Under the pieces are notes generated by a model. That model had not been told where the DNA came from. It made no database searches and saw only the letters and a program-made list of their open reading frames with translations. Positions 56,788 to 64,000 of a stretch of 64,000 nucleotides of DNA are shown one piece after another. The stretch is from Pseudoalteromonas piscicida (GTDB lineage: Bacteria; Pseudomonadota; Gammaproteobacteria; Enterobacterales; Alteromonadaceae). The DNA is taken from NCBI RefSeq assembly GCF_000238315.3, contig NZ_CP011924.1, positions 1,776,501 through 1,840,500 of the forward strand, written 5' to 3'. Numbering within the stretch: the first letter of the stretch is position 1; the number at the start of each line of letters is the position of its first letter. A program made the translations under genes and the position numbers.

Positions 56788-57096
56788 TCAGTCAATATCA
56801 AACTTCTTATCAAAACGAGAGATCTGGAGGATTTTCTTAAGTTGTGGACGGCAGTTACTAATTTGAATGCTAGAAACTGAGCTTCCTAGTGTTTTTTTCA
56901 TATTTAACAGCATACCCAAAGCGGAGCTGTCCATATAATCGGTTTCACGCAGGTCAACAACAACCTTTTCGGTTTGATCATTCACCTCCGCATACGCCTG
57001 ACGAAACGATTGCACCAAATTAAAGTCGAACTTACCTCTAATTTGAATGGTTAGTGTCTTACCGTCAGCAGAAGCGTTTTTACTCAAGCTCATCAT
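56788..57096 (-). CDS. STAS-domain anti-sigma-factor antagonist (HsbA-like)
   Basis: 102 residues, single STAS domain. The phosphorylatable serine lies in DYMDSSALGML. It precedes the PP2C-HATPase regulator by 21 bp, so they form one operon. In Pseudomonas HsbA, the phosphorylation state of such a protein selects between partners for motility and biofilm. Confidence 0.92.
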   Translation of the reverse strand: MMSLSKNASADGKTLTIQIRGKFDFNLVQSFRQAYAEVNDQTEKVVVDLRETDYMDSSALGMLLNMKKTLGSSVSSIQISNCRPQLKKILQISRFDKKFDID

Positions 57097-57236
57097 TAAG
57101 CTCCTAAATTATTTTGATTTGTTTCCCCTCACCAATTTAAATATAACGCTTAAAAATCATTTAGCAAAAAATAAAAAACATCTAATCTGCTTTTTGCTAT
57201 GATCTCTGCAAAGAACCCTTAAGAGGACCAGAATCA

Positions 57237-57566
57237 ATGTCAGAATCAAGACTTGTGTACTCCACAGATGTAGGCCGTATTGACACCAAAGAGCCAAAGC
57301 AAGAAGTTCAAGGGAAAGTTTTTAAAGACGGCGCCGTTCGTATTGAAAGACAAACTAAAGGGCGAAAAGGCAAAGGCGTTATGCTTGTCGTTGGCATCGA
57401 TAATGGACAGCATGATCTAAAGAAATTGGCAAAAACGCTTAAATCAAAAATGGGTCAAGGTGGCGCAGTTAAAGAAGGCGTTATCGAAATTCAAGGCGAT
57501 GACAGAGAAAAGCTTAAGCAATTATTAGAAGGCCAAGGCTTCAAAGTGAAAATCGCAGGCGGTTAA
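57237..57566 (+). CDS. yciH: Translation initiation factor SUI1 family, YciH
   Basis: 109 residues. SUI1/eIF1 fold: RKGKGVMLVVGID, then LAKTLKSKMGQGGAVKEGVIEIQGD and the terminal KQLLEGQGFKVKIAGG. Bacterial homologue of eIF1; implicated in start-codon fidelity. AAGAGGACC before ATG 57237. Single gene. Confidence 0.95.
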   Translation: MSESRLVYSTDVGRIDTKEPKQEVQGKVFKDGAVRIERQTKGRKGKGVMLVVGIDNGQHDLKKLAKTLKSKMGQGGAVKEGVIEIQGDDREKLKQLLEGQGFKVKIAGG

Positions 57567-57579
57567 GCGCTTATTATTT

Positions 57580-57602
57580 TCAGCCCCAAGCGTTGGGGCT
57601 GA
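57580..57602. terminator. Stem-loop between yciH and the GGDEF-EAL gene
   Basis: TCAGCCCCAA / TTGGGGCTGA with a 3-nt loop between converging genes. No T-run on either side, so termination may be weak. Confidence 0.55.
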
Positions 57603-57606
57603 GCCG

Positions 57607-60570
57607 CTATACCGCTGGGGCAAACCGCAAAATCTCGGCTTCACTTAACGGCGGGCTGTAGTAATAACCTTGTACAATATAGCAGTTATTTTTCGCCAAG
57701 AACGTCATCTGAGCCTCAGTTTCCACCCCTTCAGCAATAACCTGCAAATTTAATTTTTGCGCCATCGCAATGATAGCAGCGGTGATTTCCATATCGTTTG
57801 GATCTTCAGGGATATCCTTTACAAAGGAGCGGTCAATTTTAAGTATATCAACTGGGAAACGCTTAATATAACTTAAAGACGAATAGCCTGTACCAAAATC
57901 GTCAATAGACAGTGAAACGCCAAGCGCTTTGATATCTCTAAGTTGTATGATTGCCGCTTCCACGTCTCCCATCAGCATACTCTCGGTAAGTTCAAGGTGT
58001 AGTAGAGTCGGCTCCATCTCAGTTCTGTCAATAATATCTGACAGCGTACTGATCAATTGTGCGTCTTTAAACTGTCTCGCAGAAAGGTTGATGGATACGT
58101 TGGCAATCTTGCCCGCGGCTTTTAAACGACGAGAAAAATGACATGCTTCTTCTAACACCCATGCACCAAGCTCTACGATTAGGCCTGTCGCTTCAGCAAT
58201 TGGAATAAACTTACTTGGCGGAATGGTTCCTTCGCTTGGGTGGAACCAGCGAATAAGTGCTTCATAGCCTACAACCTCACCACTTTCACTGTTCACTTGT
58301 GGCTGATAATGCAAGGTAAATTGTTGCGCTTTAATTGCTATACGCAGCTCGTTTTCTATATATAGGCGCTCGTTAGCAGCTTCGTCTAAATCTTGGCTAT
58401 AGAAATGGTAAGTGTTCCGCCCTTTTGCTTTGGCCTGATACATTGCCAAATCTGCATGTTTAAGCAGCTGCTCTTCTTCTTTACTGTCAAACGGAGCCAT
58501 CGTAATGCCAATACTTGCACTGACGATCACCTCGTTATTCCCCAGTTTTATTGGTTCTGCCAGTGTCTTTTGAATGATATTGGCAACTTCCATGGCATTT
58601 TCTCGCTCATTGATGCCGCTCAGTAACACCGCAAACTCATCCCCACCCAATCTGGCAATGGTATCTTCTGCACGGAGGCGCTTTTTCAATCTCGTCGCGA
58701 CTTCAAGCAATAAGCGGTCACCCGCGTCATGTCCCAAAGTATCATTGATGCGTTTAAACTCATCTAAGTCAAAGTAAAATAGAGCAAAGGCGTAATGACC
58801 ACGCTCGGCAAGCGCCATAGATTTACGTAGCTGCATCCTGAAAAAAGTTCGGTTGGCAAGGCCAGTTAAGGTATCAAAGTAAGCCAATTCTTCCATTTTA
58901 CGCTGGCTTTCTTTTACAAACGAAATATCTTGGGCTGAGGCAACATAACTTGAAATCGCGCCGCCCTCTTCACGGATCGGCGACACACTCAAACTGACCC
59001 AAATAGGTGCCTCTCTGTTACCCGCCAACATAGTATCCCCGCGCCAATGATTGCGGCTGCGCAAGTCAATATCAATATCATCAATTAGAATTGCCATGTC
59101 TTTTGAAATAATACTCAAAAGCGGAGAGCCAATAAAATGCTGTTCATCATAGCCCGTCATTTCCTGCATTTTTGGATTGACGTACTCAATTTGAAAATGC
59201 TCATTGGTCAATACAACGCCAGTACCAGAGAAAGCCACAGCTTTTGACAAACGGTTTGCCGCCTTTTCAGCGATTTCTTTTTCTGTAATACGTTGATTTA
59301 GACCATTTACAAGCTGTTTTATCTCAACACTCATGTCATTAAATGAGGCGTTCAATTGACCTATTTCGTCATCGGTATGCGGCAAGGTTGGCGTATCCCA
59401 CTGCCCTCGACCAAATCCCTTCACTGCTTTAACAAGCGCATTGATGCGTTTGAGTACTAATTGATATAAAACCTGATGCAGTAATATTGCGACAAAAATG
59501 GCATACAGAATAAACAAACCAAAGAACTTAACTTTAAGCTCTTTAATGGCCGAGATAGCCGACGCCCGCTTCTTGTAGATCCCAATGTACCAATCTAAAT
59601 TGGCAATATGGGTCACGTGCATAATATGCCAGTTGTCTTTATATCTAAATTCATCTTGGATATTTGGCAGCTTAGTAATAAGTGCTGTTTGTACTATTTT
59701 ACTCAAGTCTTCAGGTAGCTTGTTGTGGTCCAATAGCTGTCCAGTCGCAGCGGTGGTTTTAAACAGGCCGGGAGCTGCCAATAATCGACCCTGTTTATCA
59801 AAAACGATGAAACCTTGCTGATGGTCAGATTTAGGTAGTTTTTCGAGTAAGGTGGTCAACTCTATATCGCTACCCGTTAACCCAAGATATTGGTCATGTA
59901 AGTATAAAGGCACCAAAATACTGACAACCCACTTGTTCCAAACCCTATCAAAATACACGCCCGACCATACCGCTTCCCTCGTTGGGTTCTGTTCAGCATG
60001 TAAAACAGGCAAGTTATGAAGCTGATTATTTACCAGCCTTGGGTCTTTCGCTAATAGGGCATTAGGAGGCGCGACACGGACAAATCCGTCTTTTGTAGAA
60101 AGGTAAAAGTTAAAGAAATCCTGCAACAGTGGGGGTGCGAGAATGTTCCAGAGCAATTCAGATTCAGAAAATAACTTTTGTACTGACTGTAATTTTAAAT
60201 CGCCAGTATACATAGCTGCAGAAAGGCCATTTTTGGCTGTACTCGCTAAGTTTTCGCCACGCTTGTCGACGCTCGCTTGCGCGCCAGATAAATCTTGAAC
60301 ACCATAAAGTAAGTGTTTGGAAACCACTGAATTGGCTTGTTCGGCCAAGTTAGCTTTAAGGTCGAGGTAATTTGAGAACTGATTGTTCACCTGCGCACTA
60401 AAACGCTTAAGCTCATCATACTCTTCATAGATCAACTGCTTTTCTTCAGATTTTAGCATCAATGCCGCAGCAAAAACGCCCGCGATCAAACACACGGCCG
60501 AAATCAACATCGACAGCTTTACACTTAAAGAGCTTGCACCATATCTTGATGGGGGACGACGATTGCCCAC
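57607..60570 (-). CDS. Membrane c-di-GMP protein: sensor-HAMP-PAS-GGDEF-EAL
   Basis: 987 residues. First membrane helix about 16-40, periplasmic Cache-type sensor (about 45-345), second helix about 350-375, HAMP (about 375-430), PAS (about 440-555), GGDEF (about 560-730) with intact GGDEF and an I-site RAED five residues before it, then EAL (about 735-985) with EALIRW, NLSARQF, ELTES, IDDFGTGYSSLSYIKR and EGVE. Both catalytic domains look functional, so it may be bifunctional or condition-switched. Alone on the minus strand, next to the partner-switching pair. Confidence 0.93.
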   Translation of the reverse strand: MGNRRPPSRYGASSLSVKLSMLISAVCLIAGVFAAALMLKSEEKQLIYEEYDELKRFSAQVNNQFSNYLDLKANLAEQANSVVSKHLLYGVQDLSGAQASVDKRGENLASTAKNGLSAAMYTGDLKLQSVQKLFSESELLWNILAPPLLQDFFNFYLSTKDGFVRVAPPNALLAKDPRLVNNQLHNLPVLHAEQNPTREAVWSGVYFDRVWNKWVVSILVPLYLHDQYLGLTGSDIELTTLLEKLPKSDHQQGFIVFDKQGRLLAAPGLFKTTAATGQLLDHNKLPEDLSKIVQTALITKLPNIQDEFRYKDNWHIMHVTHIANLDWYIGIYKKRASAISAIKELKVKFFGLFILYAIFVAILLHQVLYQLVLKRINALVKAVKGFGRGQWDTPTLPHTDDEIGQLNASFNDMSVEIKQLVNGLNQRITEKEIAEKAANRLSKAVAFSGTGVVLTNEHFQIEYVNPKMQEMTGYDEQHFIGSPLLSIISKDMAILIDDIDIDLRSRNHWRGDTMLAGNREAPIWVSLSVSPIREEGGAISSYVASAQDISFVKESQRKMEELAYFDTLTGLANRTFFRMQLRKSMALAERGHYAFALFYFDLDEFKRINDTLGHDAGDRLLLEVATRLKKRLRAEDTIARLGGDEFAVLLSGINERENAMEVANIIQKTLAEPIKLGNNEVIVSASIGITMAPFDSKEEEQLLKHADLAMYQAKAKGRNTYHFYSQDLDEAANERLYIENELRIAIKAQQFTLHYQPQVNSESGEVVGYEALIRWFHPSEGTIPPSKFIPIAEATGLIVELGAWVLEEACHFSRRLKAAGKIANVSINLSARQFKDAQLISTLSDIIDRTEMEPTLLHLELTESMLMGDVEAAIIQLRDIKALGVSLSIDDFGTGYSSLSYIKRFPVDILKIDRSFVKDIPEDPNDMEITAAIIAMAQKLNLQVIAEGVETEAQMTFLAKNNCYIVQGYYYSPPLSEAEILRFAPAV

Positions 60571-60734
60571 AAGTTAACCTATTCTTTTATTTACAGTGGT
60601 GGTGTTGCCTGAATATACCAGAATATTTTTCGACTCGCCAATAAGTTACGTTTGATTAACGTACTTAACTCACTGAGATTGGACACTTATCTACCAAATA
60701 ACTTAGGTTTTTGCCCATACGTCCAAAGTAGTAC

Positions 60735-60764
60735 TTGTTTTCTCGTTTAGTTCTATGCTAATAA
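60735..60764 (+). promoter_or_regulatory. Probable promoter of the pheL-pheA operon
   Basis: TTGTTT, 18-bp spacer, TAATAA, starting RNA near 60771, about 25 bp before the leader peptide. Position fits attenuated operon architecture; match to consensus is moderate. Confidence 0.55.
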
Positions 60765-60795
60765 TGTATTCAGTTTCAAAGTAAGGTTTGAATAA

Positions 60796-60852
60796 ATGAA
60801 TTTCATCATACGCAACAGCAACACATATTTCTTTTTTAGCTTCTTTAGGTGA
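60796..60852 (+). CDS. pheL: phe operon leader peptide
   Basis: 18 codons, MNFIIRNSNTYFFFSFFR then TGA: six phenylalanines, five of them within the last seven residues. Starved for charged tRNA-Phe, the ribosome would stall on the TTC-TTT-TTT-AGC-TTC-TTT run and allow the antiterminator to form. GTAAGG lies upstream of ATG 60796. Confidence 0.88.
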   Translation: MNFIIRNSNTYFFFSFFR

Positions 60853-60853
60853 A

Positions 60854-60919
60854 GAGGCTTGACTGTTCGCGAGTGAAAAAGAATAGCTAAGCCTCCCAAC
60901 TTCGGGAGGCTTTTTTTTT
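60854..60919 (+). promoter_or_regulatory. Phenylalanine attenuator: antiterminator and terminator
   Basis: GAGGCTT (60854-60860) can pair with AAGCCTC (60889-60895) as antiterminator; alternatively GCCTCCC (60891-60897) pairs with GGGAGGC (60904-60910) followed by nine T, an intrinsic terminator. The two structures exclude each other. Mechanism inferred from the classical E. coli pheA attenuator. Confidence 0.85.
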
Positions 60920-60941
60920 GGCTAAATGGGAGTGAGGACCT

Positions 60942-61802
60942 ATGACACAAAATACATTAGATGCCCTTAGGCATGACATCAATGAGATAGATTCGGAATT
61001 ACTGATTTTACTGGCAAAGCGACGTCGCATTAGTCATGGTGTGCTGGAATATAAGATTGCCAACAACAAACCTATCCGTGATGAAGCACGTGAGCAGGCA
61101 CTGCTGGAGAAACTGATCCGCTATGGTAAATCTCTGGGTCTTGATGCCTTTTATATAAACAGCGTTTTCCAAACTATCTTAGAAGACTCTGTATTAAACC
61201 AGCAAGCCATGCTGCAAAAGAACTTAAACCCCGATGCCGTAGGTGATACACACCGCGTTGCCTACTTGGGTGGACAAGGTTCTTATAGCCAGCTTGCTTG
61301 TCATAAATACTTCAGCCGTCGTCCCGGTAAGCTTGTGGAAATGGGTTGCCAAAGCTTTGAGCAAATCACCGAGCAGGTAGAGAAAGGCCAAGCGGACTTT
61401 GGTATTTTACCTATTGAAAATACCAGTTCAGGCAGTATCAACGAAGTATTCGATTTATTGCAACATGCACAAGTATCTATTGTAGGCGAAGTAACCCATA
61501 CCGTAGAACATTGCCTCCTAGCATTACCAGATACAGAATTACAAGCCATCGACAAAATTTATGCGCACCCTCAACCTTTTGCCCAGTGCAGCCGTTTTAT
61601 TCAAGGTCTGGGGGATATTCAGCATGAAACTTGCGACTCGACCTCTAGTGCATTAAAACAAGCAGCAGAGCACCCAAACAGTGCCGCGATTGGCTCGGCA
61701 CAAGCTGGAAAGAATATGGGTCTAGAAGTGGTGAAATCTGGTCTTGCGAATCAGACCGAAAACCATAGCCGCTTTATTGTAGTAGCAAGAAAAGCACTTT
61801 AA
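60942..61802 (+). CDS. pheA: Chorismate mutase / prephenate dehydratase without ACT domain
   Basis: 286 residues. N-terminal chorismate mutase (1-95; LDALRHDINEIDSELLILLAKRR) and prephenate dehydratase (about 103-286; YLGGQGSYSQLA, FGILPIENTSSG, and ENHSRFIVVARKAL). Makes phenylpyruvate from chorismate. It ends with TAA at 61800-61802 where homologues run on into the ACT domain; the same frame continues at once with GTG. The catalytic part is complete, so activity should persist but feedback inhibition by phenylalanine would be lost unless the ACT part rejoins. Confidence 0.93.
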   Translation: MTQNTLDALRHDINEIDSELLILLAKRRRISHGVLEYKIANNKPIRDEAREQALLEKLIRYGKSLGLDAFYINSVFQTILEDSVLNQQAMLQKNLNPDAVGDTHRVAYLGGQGSYSQLACHKYFSRRPGKLVEMGCQSFEQITEQVEKGQADFGILPIENTSSGSINEVFDLLQHAQVSIVGEVTHTVEHCLLALPDTELQAIDKIYAHPQPFAQCSRFIQGLGDIQHETCDSTSSALKQAAEHPNSAAIGSAQAGKNMGLEVVKSGLANQTENHSRFIVVARKAL

Positions 61803-62096
61803 GTGTCTACTCAAATCCCAACAAAAACTAGTTTAATTATGGCCACCAAACAGCAAGTAGGCTCACTTGCTGACGCGCTGATGGTATTTAAACAGCACAA
61901 TATCAATATGGTTAAGCTAGAGTCACGCCCAGTACCTGGTAACCCTTGGGAAGAAGTCTTTTACGTAGATTTGCTTGCCAATATTGCAGACTCACAAGTC
62001 CAAGTAGCACTTGAAGAATTAAAAGATCATACCCAATTTGTACGCTTACTGGGCTGCTACCAAAGCGAGTCTTTGCAAGCCGTAGATGTGTTGTAA
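61803..62096 (+). CDS. Detached ACT domain of PheA
   Basis: 97 codons in the same frame directly after the pheA stop. Matches the regulatory part of P-proteins: TSLIMATKQQVGSLADAL, the Phe-binding ESRP motif, GNPWEEVFYVDL and LLGCYQSE are conserved. The only start is GTG 61803, with no proper ribosome binding site (the preceding bases AGCAAGAAAAGC are weak). Could be made by re-initiation, by read-through of UAA-G, or not at all. May be one gene interrupted by a point mutation. Confidence 0.8.
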   Translation: MSTQIPTKTSLIMATKQQVGSLADALMVFKQHNINMVKLESRPVPGNPWEEVFYVDLLANIADSQVQVALEELKDHTQFVRLLGCYQSESLQAVDVL

Positions 62097-62126
62097 TCAT
62101 ACTAAGTCACTCTCATAGAGACGAAT

Positions 62127-62162
62127 AAAAAGCCAGAGCGCAAATTGCATTCTGGCTTTTTT
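62127..62162. terminator. Bidirectional terminator after pheA
   Basis: AAAAAGCCAGA / TCTGGCTTTTT with a 13-nt loop, T-runs on both sides, between pheA (plus) and the discoidin-repeat gene (minus). Confidence 0.85.
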
Positions 62163-62195
62163 GGTTGAGATTTGTTTAACCTTTGGATATTCAGG

Positions 62196-64000
62196 CTATT
62201 CGCTGCTAAGGCCAAGGAGCTCTATTTCTGAGATCTGTACTAGGCCATCGTTATTCGCATTTTTGCTAATATTTAGACGATAACTGCTATAGGCAAAAGC
62301 ATTGGAGAAAGTAAACGCTCTTCGTTGTAAGCGCTCATCCCAGCTTTCCCCCACCCAAACCGCGACTTCTGTCCACGTCTCACCGCCATCATTAGAACCT
62401 AGCAACTGGAAGTTTTCGGGATCGCGTTCTGGTGCATCATTGGCACTGGTAATAGCCAAACCACTCACAATCTGTGGCGCAGTAAAATCGGCTTGGATCC
62501 AAGATGGTGATTCCTCTGTTGGCGGGCCTTGCCACTCATTGTGATCTAGCCATTTTGTCTCGGTATCATTATCAAACGCCTTTTGTTCACTTTCCGCATC
62601 TCCAATACGATTACGCGCGGTGAAGCTTGTTCCTGCCAAATCAGACAAATCTTCAAGTGCATACTGAGGTCCAGCGAGTTCAATTTCGGCTATTTGCACT
62701 AATCCATCATTATTCGCATTTTTACTGATAGACAAGCGATAATGTGAGTAAGCCAAGCCATTAGCAAACGCGAAGGCACGACGTTCAAAACGCGATTCAA
62801 ACGATTCCCCTACCCAAGTATTTAATACTTGCCACACTTCCCCATCGTGAGATGCTAAAAGTTGGAAGTTTTCAGGGTCACGCTCCGGTGCATCATTGGC
62901 GCTAGTAATGTACAAAGTATTTACCGCTTGCGCTTGCGGCAAGCTAACTTGAACCCAAGCCGGATTTTCAACAGTGGGTGGCCCCTGCCAGTCGTTGTGA
63001 TCGAGCCATTTAGTCTCAACATTTTTATCAAATGCTTGTGCTGCGCCCTCTGAATCACTAATACTAAAACGCGCCGAGTAACTCGCACCTTGTACTTGTG
63101 CATGATCTAATCCAGAGATTTCTGGGCCGATTAATTCAATCTCAGCAAGCTGCATCAGGCCATCATTATTTTTGTTCTTGGTTATCTCAAGACGATAGCT
63201 TTGGTATGGCAATTGATTCGCTACCGCAAAGCTTTGGCGCTCCCCTCGCGCTTCAAAAGACTCACCAACCCAATTGCTCAACCGCTGCCATGTAACACCA
63301 TTATCGTTAGAGCCAAACAAAGCAAAGTTCTCAGGATCTCGCTCTGGTGCATCATTGGCACTCGTTATCGCAAGCTGATTAACCGCCACCGCATCATTAA
63401 AGTCTACTTGGATCCAAGAAGGCGCTTCAACGGTGGGCGGGCCTTGCCAATCATTATGATCTAGCCACTTAGTAGTTGGGTCGTTATCAAATGCCTTATC
63501 TTGGTTTTCCGCCTCACCGATACTGTTGCTTGCCGTGACCACAAACGTCTCAGTATCTGTATGGTCAACGCTCGGATAAACCGGACCAACAAATTGAATT
63601 TCTCCAATTTGCAGTAAGCCATCGTTATTTTTGTTCTTTGTCACTGCTATTCGGTAACTTGTATATTTTTGCGCATTACCAAATACAAAGCCTTGACGTT
63701 CAAAGCGCGCTTCAAACGACGCCCCAACCACATTACCCAAATTAACCCAACTCGCTCCCTCATCGTTAGAAGCTAATAAGGAGAAGTTTTCAGGGTCTCG
63801 CTCTGGGGCATCATTAGCACTGGTAATGTAAACACCGCTAATTGCTTGTTGAGTGGGAAAATCCACTTGGATCCAAGACGGCGCTTCCTCAGTAGGTGGC
63901 CCCTGCCAGTCATTGTGGTCAAGCCATTTAGTTTGTGGATCGCCATCAAATGCTTTGTCTGCACTCTCAGCATCACCAATAGCATTTCTTGCTGTGATAG
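62196..64000 (-). CDS. Tandem discoidin-like (F5/8 type C) repeat protein, 5' part outside window
   Basis: 601 codons, open to the window end; the frame simply continues past 63866 with no true start in view. Four repeats with a period near 459 bp (153 residues), each with AFDNDPxTKWLDHNDWQGPP, WIQVDF, ITSANDAPERDPENF, LLxSNDxGxTW, WVGESFEARxERRxFxF, YRLxITKNxNNDGLxQIAEIEL. This is the jelly-roll fold of carbohydrate-binding F5/8-type-C modules. The conserved parts between repeats are nearly identical, suggesting recent unit duplication. Probably the C-terminal adhesion or polysaccharide-binding part of a secreted enzyme or surface protein. Confidence 0.85.
   Translation of the reverse strand, partial: ITARNAIGDAESADKAFDGDPQTKWLDHNDWQGPPTEEAPSWIQVDFPTQQAISGVYITSANDAPERDPENFSLLASNDEGASWVNLGNVVGASFEARFERQGFVFGNAQKYTSYRIAVTKNKNNDGLLQIGEIQFVGPVYPSVDHTDTETFVVTASNSIGEAENQDKAFDNDPTTKWLDHNDWQGPPTVEAPSWIQVDFNDAVAVNQLAITSANDAPERDPENFALFGSNDNGVTWQRLSNWVGESFEARGERQSFAVANQLPYQSYRLEITKNKNNDGLMQLAEIELIGPEISGLDHAQVQGASYSARFSISDSEGAAQAFDKNVETKWLDHNDWQGPPTVENPAWVQVSLPQAQAVNTLYITSANDAPERDPENFQLLASHDGEVWQVLNTWVGESFESRFERRAFAFANGLAYSHYRLSISKNANNDGLVQIAEIELAGPQYALEDLSDLAGTSFTARNRIGDAESEQKAFDNDTETKWLDHNEWQGPPTEESPSWIQADFTAPQIVSGLAITSANDAPERDPENFQLLGSNDGGETWTEVAVWVGESWDERLQRRAFTFSNAFAYSSYRLNISKNANNDGLVQISEIELLGLSSE

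Overview
The window is a stretch of chromosome from a marine gammaproteobacterium, most likely Pseudoalteromonas or a close relative in Alteromonadales. This rests on gene order (tig-clpP-clpX-lon-hupB-ppiD, psp-ycjXF beside pspF-sapABCDF), enterobacteria-like FadR, PheA, YebG and YciH proteins, moderate-to-low GC and many short palindromic intergenic repeats. Assignment is by protein recognition only; no database search was run.

Layout. 1-6.9 kb: a hybrid-type sensor kinase cut by the window edge, preceded in its operon by a REC-PAS-GGDEF(degenerate)-EAL response regulator, followed by an exact 1130-bp tandem duplication that creates a receiver-only copy of the regulator. 6.9-14.2 kb: housekeeping genes (cysS, ppiB, lpxH, miaE), a Yip1-like membrane protein, phenylalanine hydroxylation (phhA-phhB) and methionine gamma-lyase. 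14.3-25 kb: the phage-shock operon pspABC-ycjX-ycjF, a divergent pspF with a sigma-54 promoter site between them, the sapABCDF peptide transporter and an AraC-type membrane regulator. 25.9-36 kb: a DJ-1/PfpI protein with an extra N-terminal domain and the protein quality-control block tig-clpP-clpX-lon-hupB-ppiD on the minus strand, with a sigma-32-like promoter before lon.

36.2-37.5 kb: a tRNA operon Pro-Arg-His-Pro in which the last tRNA-Pro(UGG) is repeated nine times at an exact 98-bp period, driven by a strong promoter with a GC-rich discriminator. 37.8-44.3 kb: folD, a small coiled-coil protein, aroC, prmB, smrB and a two-gene small-protein cassette, the last three loci lying in an exact 1422-bp tandem duplication. 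44.3-54.1 kb: 2-Cys peroxiredoxin, fadR, an unknown protein, a decayed GNAT acetyltransferase gene, a CadC-like regulator divergent from an exported amidohydrolase, dsbB, a comEA-like gene, yebG with a LexA box, and an aromatic/aspartate aminotransferase. 54.3-60.6 kb: a GAF protein, a partner-switching pair (REC-PP2C-HATPase regulator plus STAS antagonist), yciH, and a large membrane GGDEF-EAL protein. 60.7-62.1 kb: a phe attenuator with a Phe-rich leader peptide, followed by pheA split by an in-frame UAA exactly between the catalytic part and the ACT regulatory domain. 62.2-64 kb: the C-terminal part of a protein made of tandem discoidin-like domains, running off the window.

Themes. Signalling is prominent: two c-di-GMP proteins, a sensor kinase and a partner-switching module. 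Tandem amplification occurs three times (1130 bp, 1422 bp, nine 98-bp tRNA units), and both large duplications end inside palindromic repeat elements next to the same TTTTGCCTAG sequence. The split pheA, the tRNA-Pro array and the shared breakpoint motif are the most unusual signals.
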